DNA from: an uncultured beta proteobacterium
GTDB taxonomy: Bacteria; Pseudomonadota; Gammaproteobacteria; Burkholderiales; Burkholderiaceae_A
Length of the DNA: 64,000 nt
Direction: 5' to 3'
Assembly (NCBI GenBank): GCA_902625535.1
Contig: CACOBT010000002.1
Location: forward strand, 62,001-126,000
Below, one piece after another: positions 34,852 through 43,461 of the stretch. The notes below the pieces were generated by a model, which searched no databases, was not told the origin of the DNA, and saw nothing but the letters and a program-made list of their open reading frames with translations. How positions within the stretch are numbered: position 1 is the first letter of the stretch; every line of letters begins with the position of its first letter. Both the position numbers and the translations under genes were made by a program.

Positions 34852-35266
34852 TCTCTAACTTTCCGCTACTCGGGACCGAGCAAACGGCGTTCAACATGAA
34901 TCGACTTATTTTGAATGTTGGATTCCAATTATTTCCTGGATTTTTAGATTTAAGCTTGTCGCCGATTAGATTTGGACCAGGATAGGCAGTTGCGGTAAGC
35001 ATTCTATGCATTTTGTACCGGCAGTCGTATTCTAATTTTGCCTCAATAGAGACCGCTTTATCTGATGTTCTTTTAAACCTCAAGTTCTGATACATCATCA
35101 CACTTCGTTTATTCCCAGAAGGCTTAATCGTCGTCATATCAGTAAAATATTGAGAGTTTGGTGTTTCTCCAACTAGTTGCCACCCGGGATTGGCAGGATT
35201 CATCAAAAAGGAAATTGCTGAAGTCATGACTATTTTCTTCGCGGGAAGGAATGTATTGTTAAACAT
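34838..35266 (-). CDS. Surface-adhesin-E-like exported protein
   Basis: A 142-residue protein with a probable signal peptide (from ATG 35266: MFNNTFLPAKKIVMTSAISF) and the same layout as the other surface-adhesin-E-like proteins here: PGWQLVGE, YFTDMTTIKPSG, alternating strands, EAKLEYDC, and a C-terminal ICxVPSS-like NAVCSVPSSG. The two cysteines may form a disulfide. The start overlaps the upstream XRE-regulator gene by 8 bases; an ATG at 35311 would merely prolong the signal region. Role unknown. Confidence 0.68.
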   Translation of the reverse strand: MFNNTFLPAKKIVMTSAISFLMNPANPGWQLVGETPNSQYFTDMTTIKPSGNKRSVMMYQNLRFKRTSDKAVSIEAKLEYDCRYKMHRMLTATAYPGPNLIGDKLKSKNPGNNWNPTFKISRFMLNAVCSVPSSGKLEIKTY

Positions 35267-35528
35267 CTTTAGAATCGTGTTCCTTATCAAGTCCATAAAT
35301 TCTGCGCTCAATAATCTTTAGAAACCCAGAAGTCGAAAAGCCCAACCCAGCAGCCAGTTTATGGGTTGTTTTTAAAAATGGTTCCTCATTGCCATTTTCT
35401 AAATCATAAATATATTTTCCCGGTAAACCTGTCCGCAGGCCTAAGGTTTTGTGAGTTAATCCTCGAGTGATTCGTTGCTGACGCAAAACTTCACAAAATG
35501 CAATAGCGGGTTCCACTTCTTCTTTCAT
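35259..35528 (-). CDS. XRE-family helix-turn-helix protein
   Basis: An 89-residue DNA-binding protein consisting mainly of one HTH domain: LRQQRITRGLTHKTLGLRTG, then YIYDLENGNEEPFLKTTHKLA. It resembles small Cro/CI-like regulators. It is the first gene of a pair with a surface-adhesin-E-like gene, overlapping it by 8 bases, so it may control that pair or its own expression. The target is unknown. Confidence 0.85.
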   Translation of the reverse strand: MKEEVEPAIAFCEVLRQQRITRGLTHKTLGLRTGLPGKYIYDLENGNEEPFLKTTHKLAAGLGFSTSGFLKIIERRIYGLDKEHDSKDV

Positions 35529-35604
35529 AAGCTTATAATCGGATGGAACTCAGCAACTTTAATGTTTGTTATCGATAGGATTAAGATATTCTTAGGAGGT
35601 CCAT

Positions 35605-35979
35605 ATGCTATCTAGAACTACTTTTTTGGGTCTTATTTTATTTACCTTCCCCTTTTTCGGTGGCTGCGGAGGCTTTCTGATGTCCTCGGAAGAATATTTG
35701 TGTCAAGATTCAAAAGGGACATTAGATGACTATAAACTTTACATTCATCGAAGTTATTTTGAAAAGTCAAATCTGATGAAAATTCCTAGCAAAGTAGAAA
35801 CGTTAGGAGCAGAGCGGAATATTTGTTACGAGGATTCGGAGACGATATGGGCTGGCGAAAATTGTCGCGGAAAGGACGGGGAGAATCAAACTCTTGTTTT
35901 TGCAAAAAATAGCTTGAAGATTGAAATCGAGGTCTCGCCGACAATTATTCGGCGCGCAAATTGTCAATTAAGCCAATAA
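35605..35979 (+). CDS. Putative lipoprotein
   Basis: A 124-residue protein with a lipoprotein signal peptide (MLSRTTFLGLILFTFPFFGG) and lipidation at Cys21. The mature part has five more cysteines, consistent with disulfides in an envelope protein, but matches no family I recognise. An AGGAGG stands 6 bases before the ATG. It is divergent from the XRE gene and convergent with the TPR-oxygenase gene. Confidence 0.7.
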   Translation: MLSRTTFLGLILFTFPFFGGCGGFLMSSEEYLCQDSKGTLDDYKLYIHRSYFEKSNLMKIPSKVETLGAERNICYEDSETIWAGENCRGKDGENQTLVFAKNSLKIEIEVSPTIIRRANCQLSQ

Positions 35980-35982
35980 GGT

Positions 35983-37668
35983 TTATTTTGGGGGTGATAT
36001 ATCGAAGGCAATACATATTCGTTCAAAGTTTGACTTGAATGGTATTGTTTTGTGGAATACTGAAGAAGGAAATAGCACAATGTCCCCTTCTTTGATGTCA
36101 ATAATTTTTTTTGGGTAATCAACGCTTGTGCTGGGGTACGAGTCGCCATCAATTCCGAATTGGATTTTACCATCGTCGTTATTTTGGTTATCAGGTATTT
36201 TTAAGTAAACAACGCCGCTAAGCCAACCAGTCTCGTGAATATGTGATGTCAAGTGCCCCTGGTTTTGCATTTTAACAAACCATGAGCTTTGGAATGATGG
36301 TGTTTTGGGAAATGATTTCAAAAACTCGCAATCTTTATCGAACCCATCGATATAATTATCAATTTCAACTAAGATGTGCCCTGCAAGAATTCGAAAGATT
36401 TCTTCCTTTCTCCTCAATAAATTTCCCGCAGATTGCACCCCATTTATCAACCTTCCTTGTTTCCTCGAGCCAATCTCTAATTCATTTAGCTGATTAATAA
36501 GTTCTGTTCGAAACGTACTGTTGGGTTCAGCTAACGTGTCGATGGTTTGTTTACGAACATAATTCAAGGGTTCAGAACAGAACTTATACGGGTCGGGCAT
36601 ATCATAACTTTTTGAGTGATGTGCAGACAAACTAGCAAGCAAAGGCGACCAGTGAGGCAATTCGAATGTAGTTTCGAACTCTGAAAGGTACTGTTTTAAA
36701 TATCCACCTTTGTAGTAACAATAACAAACACGCGCTTTCCAGTCATCGATTTTAGATTTGGAAAATGAATCTGCAGCCTCTAGAAAACGACCTTCTTCCT
36801 GAAAAAGGATGCCAAGATTATATCTTGCTTTTCCAAAGGATGAATCAATGCTTAGAGCCTTTTCAAACAAATCTGTAGCTTCTTCAGACTTTCCTTCGTC
36901 TCTGAAGATTTCTCCCAGGTTATTATATGCTTCAGGGAAGTTTTTATTAAAATGTAAAGCTAAATTGTACTGTTCTTTGGCAGAAGCCAGATCTCCTTGG
37001 TCTCGGAAAACGGTTGCTAGATTAAAGTAAAACCTAGCATCTTTCTTTATACTTATAGCTCTGAGTGTGTTTTCCTTGGCCTTTTCGTAGTCGCCATTTT
37101 CTTTTAAAACACTGCCTAGTGCTGCGAGCACCTCAGCATTATTTGACATTAGTTCAGCCGCTCGTTCCAAATAGCTAATGGCTTGTTCAAGGTTCCCTCT
37201 TTTTTTAGTTAATAAGCCAATATTATAAAACGCTGGTCCGAAGTCTTTTCTCAAATCAATTATTTTTTTATAAGCAGTCTCAGCTTTGACTAAAAAGTTT
37301 GCTTGGTCTAACGCCACTGCATAATTAAACAGTATTTCTGGAACATCTGACTTGCTTTTAAGTATGGTTTCATAAATTGGTATAGCCTCTGAATAATTTT
37401 TCTCACTTTGAAGTATCAATGCTAAATTGCTGGCTGTTTCTATATTTGCTGGTGATTTTTGATATGCCTGTTTGAGCCATGTGACCGCATCGGTTTTGTT
37501 CCCCATGTTAAAACAAGCGAGTCCCAGCATATTCATAACAAAAACGTTTTCTGGAAAATCCACAAGAATTTCTTCTCCATTTGTGAGAACTTCATTGAAT
37601 TTTCCATTTTTAAATTTGTCTACTAGACAGTTAAGGATTTTCGGATCGGGATCCGTAGTATTGTTCAC
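35983..37668 (-). CDS. TPR-repeat protein with C-terminal putative 2-oxoglutarate/Fe(II) oxygenase domain
   Basis: A 561-residue protein. Residues about 10-310 are eight or nine tandem tetratricopeptide repeats (for example AYNNLGEIFRDEGKSEEATD and ARYNLGILFQEEGRFLEAAD). The C-terminus (about 460-561) has the arrangement of the putative 2OG-Fe(II) oxygenase family: His476-x-His478 as part of TSHIHETGWLSGVVYL, a distal His539 (SSVFHKTIPF) and Arg550 for 2-oxoglutarate. This pairing suggests a hydroxylase whose substrate is recruited by the TPR part. It is transcribed alone, convergent with the lipoprotein gene. Confidence 0.8.
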   Translation of the reverse strand: MNNTTDPDPKILNCLVDKFKNGKFNEVLTNGEEILVDFPENVFVMNMLGLACFNMGNKTDAVTWLKQAYQKSPANIETASNLALILQSEKNYSEAIPIYETILKSKSDVPEILFNYAVALDQANFLVKAETAYKKIIDLRKDFGPAFYNIGLLTKKRGNLEQAISYLERAAELMSNNAEVLAALGSVLKENGDYEKAKENTLRAISIKKDARFYFNLATVFRDQGDLASAKEQYNLALHFNKNFPEAYNNLGEIFRDEGKSEEATDLFEKALSIDSSFGKARYNLGILFQEEGRFLEAADSFSKSKIDDWKARVCYCYYKGGYLKQYLSEFETTFELPHWSPLLASLSAHHSKSYDMPDPYKFCSEPLNYVRKQTIDTLAEPNSTFRTELINQLNELEIGSRKQGRLINGVQSAGNLLRRKEEIFRILAGHILVEIDNYIDGFDKDCEFLKSFPKTPSFQSSWFVKMQNQGHLTSHIHETGWLSGVVYLKIPDNQNNDDGKIQFGIDGDSYPSTSVDYPKKIIDIKEGDIVLFPSSVFHKTIPFKSNFERICIAFDISPPK

Positions 37669-37714
37669 AGTTTTTTAAAAAGTTTGTTAAAGATGAGTCT
37701 AGTTTAACCGATAC

Positions 37715-38248
37715 ATGGATATGGCTAAGTTTTTTATAAAAAATAAGGTTGTGGGGTGGATGATGGTTATCTGTCTCGGGATGTCGAGCTCAGCGATTGC
37801 TGAGCTTCAGAAAAATTGGGAAATAGTGACAGTCGATAAAGAGGCCGTTTACTTTTTGGATAGAAACTCAATTGTCATATCTGAAGAACAAACTGCGAGA
37901 GTCTGGCAGCTGACAAATTTTCGCCAAATCAAGCGAGTTCCGCCTCAGTCAATATCTTCTCAAATGGATTATGATTGTGAAAACTCCCGGAAACGCATAT
38001 TTTTGAAACATCATCATTCCGGCGTCATGGCAAAAGGAAGATTGCGAGTAGCAAACACCGAGGGACAGTTTGATTGGAAGTCGATTGAATCAGATCCTGT
38101 AAGTGAACGAATTTTCCTCATAGTTTGTGGAAAGGCTCCATCAATTGTCGTGTCTGACGCTAACGTAGAAAAACCTGATGAACAGGAGCCAGAAGGTGGT
38201 GCTGATGAGACGGCAACTTTTACACCTGATGACGCTAAGTTGAAATAA
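37715..38248 (+). CDS. Surface-adhesin-E-like exported protein
   Basis: A 177-residue protein with a signal peptide (ending around SSSAIAELQ), then the domain pattern LQKNWEIVTVDKEAVYFLD, ARVWQLTNFRQ, MDYDCENSRKR and a later IFLIVCG. This matches the other two surface-adhesin-E-like proteins in the window, including the Tyr-Asp-Cys triplet and a second cysteine. An acidic low-complexity tail of about 30 residues follows (EKPDEQEPEGG). Function unknown. Confidence 0.68.
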   Translation: MDMAKFFIKNKVVGWMMVICLGMSSSAIAELQKNWEIVTVDKEAVYFLDRNSIVISEEQTARVWQLTNFRQIKRVPPQSISSQMDYDCENSRKRIFLKHHHSGVMAKGRLRVANTEGQFDWKSIESDPVSERIFLIVCGKAPSIVVSDANVEKPDEQEPEGGADETATFTPDDAKLK

Positions 38249-38260
38249 AGAGTTTCTGCT

Positions 38261-39001
38261 TTACTGTAATCTCAGTTGTTGTCTGCCATAAAACTTCTGA
38301 ACATCTCCTTTCTTTCTTCTCATGGGAATTTCATAATCAATCCCGAGCACATATCCTGGGACGTTGTCTGAAATATAGAATATGTATTTCTTTTTACTAT
38401 AACGACGATATTTTGATCTTCCCGCTTCAAACCGTAACGGGTCTTTGGCGTATGGTTCAATTGAAAAATGCAAAACATCAATTGCCTCCCCCTTATATTG
38501 TTTTTTTCCTTGCTTTATCAACGGTCCCTCGGCAAGAGCTGCCCTGATGCGTTTTCGAAAATAGTTAGGTTGCCCTTTCGTAAGCTTCTGCATCTCAATT
38601 ATGTCTGCTTCAAGAAACTGCAAAATTATAGGATTACTTACAGCATTAGAAATTTTTTCAATTGGCTTGATTTTTGTTCCGATTTGCGTAAAACCAGTAA
38701 CCATGATCTTTTTATCCTTTTTTTCAAAGACCAATTCAACTTTTTTGCCCTTGTTTCTCATGGTTTCGCCATCTCCTGAATATTTATAAGTCAGAGTAGA
38801 TTTTGCCGGCAACCCTTGCAAATGATTTTTAAGAAAAAGAAGTTTTTCCGGCTTTGTAATCTCAGCTTTTGGGTTCAGTCCTGTCTTTGGGCTTGTAGAA
38901 TTGACTGAACCGGCCCCCGCAATGGTAGTAACCAGTAACAAAATCAGGAAAATCCCTATGGTTACTAGGGAAAAAAGGAAGGAATATACTGTTATCTTCA
39001 T
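38261..39001 (-). CDS. Conserved exported protein of unknown function
   Basis: A 246-residue protein with an N-terminal membrane/signal segment (VYSFLFSLVTIGIFLILLLV) and a mostly beta, strongly basic periplasmic domain. Recognisable features are GLPAKSTLTYKYSG, ILQFLEADIIEMQKLT, YFRKRIRAAL, and a late DNVPGYVLGIDYEIP. It resembles uncharacterised exported proteins that measure about 230-260 residues, but I cannot name a family. ATG 39001 is chosen over 39016, which adds five residues. It is divergent from the mxaR gene. Confidence 0.6.
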   Translation of the reverse strand: MKITVYSFLFSLVTIGIFLILLLVTTIAGAGSVNSTSPKTGLNPKAEITKPEKLLFLKNHLQGLPAKSTLTYKYSGDGETMRNKGKKVELVFEKKDKKIMVTGFTQIGTKIKPIEKISNAVSNPIILQFLEADIIEMQKLTKGQPNYFRKRIRAALAEGPLIKQGKKQYKGEAIDVLHFSIEPYAKDPLRFEAGRSKYRRYSKKKYIFYISDNVPGYVLGIDYEIPMRRKKGDVQKFYGRQQLRLQ

Positions 39002-39088
39002 GCTAAGGACATTCAACGTTGTTACGTTATAGATTTACATGGAACCATATTGTTCCTTAAGTTCGCAAAAATCTATGGAAGGAAAGTG

Positions 39089-40108
39089 TTGTCTGAGAAT
39101 AAGTTAGCTGATTGGCTACAAAGAGCTTCCAAGTTTGAGACCGCTATAAAATCTGCCATCGTTGGACAGGAAAAGGCGATTCACCTTTTAACTATTGCAA
39201 TTTTTTCCCGTGGGCATGTTTTACTAGAGGGAGATGTTGGAGTGGGAAAGACCACCCTACTGCGGGCCGTAGCGAGAGCGTTGGGAGGGTCCTATGAAAG
39301 AGTTGAAGGCAGTGTCGACATGATGCCGACGGACCTAATTTATCACACGTACATCAGCGAGGATGGAAGACCTAAAGTTGATCCCGGCCCCCTTTTGATA
39401 CATGGCAATGCGCTATCAACTTTTTTTTTTAACGAAATTAACAGAGCACGTCCGCAGGTACATTCTCTCATGTTACGGGCAATGGCTGAAAGAAGCGTAA
39501 CTGCTTTTAATAAGGAACACCGTTTTCCGCATCTCCAGGTGTTTGCAGATAGAAATAGGATCGAAAAGGAGGAGACTTTTGAAATTTCCTCTGCGGCAAA
39601 AGATCGTTTTTTGATGGAAATATCAATTGAAACGCCGGCAGAAAGCACGATCCAAAAGGATTTAATTTTTAACAATAAGTTCTATGACGTCGATTCCCTC
39701 ATTCATAATGTGCCGTCAGCAGTTATTCCTTACGACGAATTAAATGACATAGCGACCAAAATTCAGGACAATGTGAAGGAATCTGAACCTATGAAAGAAT
39801 ATGCAATTCGTTTGTGGACCGCACTGCGGGACCCCGGAACTTTAGGAGTTCGGGAGATAGACGGTCTAAAGGTAGATAAACTTGTCGAGAGTGGGGCGAG
39901 CCCTAGAGGTATGGCGATGTTAATCCGAGCCGCCAAAGTTAATGCCTGGCTCGCAGGCAGGTTAGACTTAATCCCCGAGGACTTGCATGGGGGGTTGCAA
40001 GAGACCATGGCCCATAGGATTGTTCTGTTCCCTAACTATGAATTTCAACATAAGCAAATTGTCGAGAAATTAATAAGTTGTTGTACAAAAAGAGTTCCTT
40101 CTCCTTAA
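39089..40108 (+). CDS. mxaR: MoxR-type AAA ATPase, methanol dehydrogenase maturation
   Basis: A 339-residue AAA+ ATPase of the MoxR group. Walker A GDVGVGKTT is at about residues 48-56. The Walker B region reads FFFNEINRARPQ, with Asn where most MoxR proteins have Asp. MAERSVTAFNKEHRFPHLQV and SSAAKDRFLMEI complete the module. MoxR ATPases work with VWA proteins to mature metalloenzymes; here all partners (DUF58 and two VWA proteins) follow. Start is TTG at 39089 with AAGGA 5 bases before; a TTG at 39050 would add 13 residues. First gene of the mxa/xox run. Confidence 0.88.
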   Translation: MSENKLADWLQRASKFETAIKSAIVGQEKAIHLLTIAIFSRGHVLLEGDVGVGKTTLLRAVARALGGSYERVEGSVDMMPTDLIYHTYISEDGRPKVDPGPLLIHGNALSTFFFNEINRARPQVHSLMLRAMAERSVTAFNKEHRFPHLQVFADRNRIEKEETFEISSAAKDRFLMEISIETPAESTIQKDLIFNNKFYDVDSLIHNVPSAVIPYDELNDIATKIQDNVKESEPMKEYAIRLWTALRDPGTLGVREIDGLKVDKLVESGASPRGMAMLIRAAKVNAWLAGRLDLIPEDLHGGLQETMAHRIVLFPNYEFQHKQIVEKLISCCTKRVPSP

Positions 40109-40112
40109 CGTT

Positions 40113-40961
40113 ATGGATAACTCACTGGAATTTCAGTACAAACTTTTTGGTTCTTCAAAGAGTTCCCGGCCCGGTTCCCACAAAAGCTCGTCTAGAGGTT
40201 CGGGTATGGAATATAACCGGCTTGTGTCTTTACAACAATATCCTGACCCGCGCAGGTTGGATTTGCGTGCAAGCGTGACTGATCCATACGAAAGATGGTT
40301 AGTCAGAGAATTCAAGCAGAGATCAGCAGTTTCCATTTATGCTATTTTTGATTTGTCAGCTTCTGTTAGCTTCAGAGGCCGTCAAAATGGCGAAGACTTG
40401 ATGGTAAAAATTTTTACATCTGTAAAAAATTCCGCAATGCGGTATGGCGATCGGTTTGGTCTGATAGGCTTTGATAACAAATTTAGAAAAGATTGGTTTT
40501 TGAACGCAACTAAGCGAGTTCCATTAACTGCTGATGAATTAAGGTTAAAACTAAGTTTTTACAGGGCTGAAAGGGGGCATAAAGGATTATTGGAAGTGCC
40601 AAATTGGTTGCCCAAGGAGAAATGCTTATTATTTCTTATTTCGGATTTTCATCTGTCACTTAACCTATTGTCATATTTTCTTAGTCGTACAACGTCGCAC
40701 CAGGTAATTCCGTTGATGCTTGAGGACGAGGTCGAGCAGTCGGGTTATGATCGATTCGGCTTTGGTTTTTTAAGTGATTCAGAAACACATCGAAAAAAAC
40801 TTGTTCTTCTAACACAGAGTTTTCGGGACGCACTGAAAAAAAATTATAATAAACGGAATAAACAGCTATTTTCACTTTGTCAGCAATTCAATTGCAAGCC
40901 GTTAAAAATTTTGGGGAATTTTGATCCCAAACAGCTAACAAAATATTTTTTTGGCGTTTGA
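40113..40961 (+). CDS. mxaS: DUF58-domain protein, MxaS-like
   Basis: A 282-residue cytoplasmic protein of the DUF58 (VWA-like) family. The signature region is QQYPDPRRLDLRAS, followed by REFKQRSAVSIYAIFDLSAS (a degenerate MIDAS, Asp-x-Ser-x-Ser). It starts 4 bases after mxaR, and DUF58 proteins are regular partners of MoxR ATPases, so it should help dehydrogenase maturation, as MxaS does. The next gene begins 4 bases after its stop. Confidence 0.86.
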   Translation: MDNSLEFQYKLFGSSKSSRPGSHKSSSRGSGMEYNRLVSLQQYPDPRRLDLRASVTDPYERWLVREFKQRSAVSIYAIFDLSASVSFRGRQNGEDLMVKIFTSVKNSAMRYGDRFGLIGFDNKFRKDWFLNATKRVPLTADELRLKLSFYRAERGHKGLLEVPNWLPKEKCLLFLISDFHLSLNLLSYFLSRTTSHQVIPLMLEDEVEQSGYDRFGFGFLSDSETHRKKLVLLTQSFRDALKKNYNKRNKQLFSLCQQFNCKPLKILGNFDPKQLTKYFFGV

Positions 40962-40965
40962 CAAG

Positions 40966-41880
40966 ATGAATCAGTCTTTCTCTTTTGTAGCTCTGCAGGG
41001 ACTTTTATTTCCATTATTGATATTTTTTGCTTCATCGGCAAAAGCAGAGTTGGCTGTCGAAATAACAGAACCACGACAATTCGGCTACGTTTTAGGAGAT
41101 AAAATTGAACGGGTCTTCATAGTTAAATCTATGAAAGATGTGGAACTAGATAAGGAAAAAATTCGGTTAGGGAGAATTGATACATGGTTTTCAATTGTGA
41201 GTTTAGAGGATTTAGGTACAAAATTAGGGAAGCCAATGTTCTCATTAACTTATCAGGTTATTAATATTCCTAAAGTTCCATCAATGGTAGAAATAGCATC
41301 TCAAAACGTTAATATCTTTGCCGATGGGAAGCCTAAAAATATTAAAATTCCTAAACTCCTAGTGACAATTGCACCGCTAACACCGCGCCTGGTTTCAAAT
41401 ATGGGAGGTTTAGAAAACATACAACCTGATGAGGATTTGGGTTTGGTCTCATCGACCTTTACAGAGAATAAGTTAAGAATTTATCTGTTGTTTTCGTTCG
41501 TACCTTTTTCTTTATTAATCTTCTGTTGGGCCCCATGGGAGAGGATAATGAGAAAAAAAAATTTACCCTTTACGCTGGGCAGGAAGGAAGTCTTAATTTT
41601 AGTCAACGCAGAGGAAAAAAATTTTGAAGAAAAGAGCCTGAGAATATTTCATAATTGCTTAAACACGACGTTTAAAAAAACTATCTTCATTGATGAAATT
41701 AGAGAAGTCTGTAAAAAAAACTCACAGTTTTTGCCTTTGGTTGATGAGCTAGAATATTTTTTGTTATGTTCGCAAAAATATTTTTACAGGGGGCAAGGAT
41801 TCAGGTATACAACGGAGCAGAAAACGCGGTTTTGTAAGTTGATGGATAACCTATCACTGATTGAGAAAGGTTTGGCTTGA
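40966..41880 (+). CDS. mxaA: MxaA-like methanol dehydrogenase accessory protein
   Basis: A 304-residue protein with a signal peptide (LFPLLIFFASSAKAE), a periplasmic domain of about 150 residues (ITEPRQFGYVLGDKIERVF is typical of the MxaA start), one membrane helix around residue 175-190 (IYLLLSFVPFSLLIFCWAPW) and a cytoplasmic tail. MxaA is needed for insertion of the active-site metal into methanol dehydrogenase in model methylotrophs. ATG 40966 gives a clean signal peptide; a TTG at 40951 would overlap mxaS. mxaC starts 4 bases after its stop. Confidence 0.83.
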   Translation: MNQSFSFVALQGLLFPLLIFFASSAKAELAVEITEPRQFGYVLGDKIERVFIVKSMKDVELDKEKIRLGRIDTWFSIVSLEDLGTKLGKPMFSLTYQVINIPKVPSMVEIASQNVNIFADGKPKNIKIPKLLVTIAPLTPRLVSNMGGLENIQPDEDLGLVSSTFTENKLRIYLLFSFVPFSLLIFCWAPWERIMRKKNLPFTLGRKEVLILVNAEEKNFEEKSLRIFHNCLNTTFKKTIFIDEIREVCKKNSQFLPLVDELEYFLLCSQKYFYRGQGFRYTTEQKTRFCKLMDNLSLIEKGLA

Positions 41881-41884
41881 TCAC

Positions 41885-42907
41885 ATGCAGATTTATTTTG
41901 AAAATTTGTGGGTTTTAAGTATGCTACCTTTAGCAATATTGCCGTGGTTTAAATTACCGATGACGCCTATTCAAGTTAGAAATTTGCCAATTGTACCTAT
42001 TGAGAAAGAAAGCAACTTAATTGAGCTACTGGTGCGCCTGATTTTGACACTGACTTTAATCTTTTGTCTGTTAGGATTGTCCGGACCATTTTACGGTCAA
42101 AGAACTGCAGTCAGTACAGGGTTGGGTGCAGAGATAGTTTTACTTTTAGACAGAAGCAGGAGTATGGATCAACCATATGGAAAAGTAGATTTGAATCGGT
42201 CACTAATCATTAATACCAGGGAGATGACGACTAAAAAAGAAGCGGCCAAAAGTGTTTTATCGAACTTCGTTTCAAAGAGACCCGACGATTTTTTCGGTTT
42301 GATAAATTTTTCATCAAGGCCGATAAGGTTGTTTCCACTTACTAGAAGTCATAATTCAATACAAGGAGCGATAAATGCTTCGGTGCATGGCAAAAGTTTA
42401 GCGGAGACGGATATTGCCGCTGTATTGTTGGAGGGGTTGAGTTTTTTTGCAAATCGATCGTACACCGCGTCGAGGGTTTTAATGCTCATCTCAGATGGTG
42501 GCGCTCAGATTGATCCAAGAACCAGGCAAGAAATCACAGAGTTATCAAATAGATATCAGGTTTCTATTTATTGGATTTATTTGAGAGGTAGGGGCAGTCC
42601 GGGCTTGTCGGAGGGTCAGATGGACTCTGAGGGGTCGGGTGCGGTTCCCGAGTTCTTTCTCCACAAATATTTTCAAAGTATCGGTGTGCCTTACAAAGTC
42701 TATGAAGCGTCTGATAATGATCAACTAAAAAATGCTTTGGAAGAAATTGACAAGCTACAAAAGCTACCTACAAGATTTCAGGTAATTATTCCGCCCGAGT
42801 CATTATCGAAGACAGCATTTTTGCTAGCGTTTATTTTTTTTACTCCGTTTCTAATTCTTTCAATGTTTGAGGTAAATAGATGGGAACTACCAGGCGAACA
42901 AAATTAA
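41885..42907 (+). CDS. mxaC: MxaC-like VWA-domain membrane protein
   Basis: A 340-residue protein: two N-terminal hydrophobic segments, then a von Willebrand A domain with the MIDAS start LLLDRSRSMDQPYG (Asp-x-Ser-x-Ser) and LMLISDGGAQIDPRT, then a final membrane helix (AFLLAFIFFTPFLILSMFEV). This is the BatA/MxaC layout. ATG 41885 is chosen; a TTG at 41861 inside mxaA adds eight residues. The next gene overlaps its last 28 bases. Acts at the periplasmic face of the inner membrane in dehydrogenase maturation by homology. Confidence 0.87.
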   Translation: MQIYFENLWVLSMLPLAILPWFKLPMTPIQVRNLPIVPIEKESNLIELLVRLILTLTLIFCLLGLSGPFYGQRTAVSTGLGAEIVLLLDRSRSMDQPYGKVDLNRSLIINTREMTTKKEAAKSVLSNFVSKRPDDFFGLINFSSRPIRLFPLTRSHNSIQGAINASVHGKSLAETDIAAVLLEGLSFFANRSYTASRVLMLISDGGAQIDPRTRQEITELSNRYQVSIYWIYLRGRGSPGLSEGQMDSEGSGAVPEFFLHKYFQSIGVPYKVYEASDNDQLKNALEEIDKLQKLPTRFQVIIPPESLSKTAFLLAFIFFTPFLILSMFEVNRWELPGEQN

Positions 42908-43428
42908 CTTTTATCTCTGTGGCCATTCTGCTAACTTTACTGTTTATGATTGCGACAGAAGGACTAAATTTGAGTGAGATACTAAAAGCAAATCACCGCA
43001 TCATCAGTGATGTGCCCGAAAATTCTGATTTTCCTGAAGAGAGATTCGCGATGGCAGAGTTGTATTTAAAAAGAGACCAAAAAAATATGGCATTAAAGAT
43101 TTTAAATGATTTATCTCAGGAAAAAGTTTCCGATAAAATTAGAGCAAAAGCGCTATTTAATAGTGCAAATATATATTTTCGCACTGCTGTTGATGCGAGC
43201 GAAAATTTTAAGGAAGAGTTAATTGTGCCCAATCTCGAGCTTGCAAAATCAACTTACAGGAAGGCTCTCGAGCTCTTTCCGGAGCATCGAGCCTCTAGGT
43301 ATAATCTAGAGAGGGCCTTGCAGATGGCCCCCGAGAAGGACTTTAATATTAACGACGATACGATGAAACCCGAGAGGGGAGAAAGGGCTGTCACAACGAT
43401 GAAGTTGCAGGCTATCGGAATGCCTTGA
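42880..43428 (+). CDS. mxaK: MxaK-like accessory protein
   Basis: A 182-residue protein with an N-terminal membrane helix (ISVAILLTLLFMIA) and a helical, TPR-like part: RFAMAELYLKRDQKNMALKI, AKALFNSANIYFRTA and STYRKALELFPEHRASRYNL. MxaK is the TPR-bearing member of the mxa cluster. It overlaps mxaC by 28 bases with AGG upstream, so translation is coupled. Assignment rests largely on its place between mxaC and mxaL. Confidence 0.8.
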   Translation: MGTTRRTKLTFISVAILLTLLFMIATEGLNLSEILKANHRIISDVPENSDFPEERFAMAELYLKRDQKNMALKILNDLSQEKVSDKIRAKALFNSANIYFRTAVDASENFKEELIVPNLELAKSTYRKALELFPEHRASRYNLERALQMAPEKDFNINDDTMKPERGERAVTTMKLQAIGMP

Positions 43429-43461
43429 CTTCACTACTTACTTGCAAAAAGTTTTTGAGTT

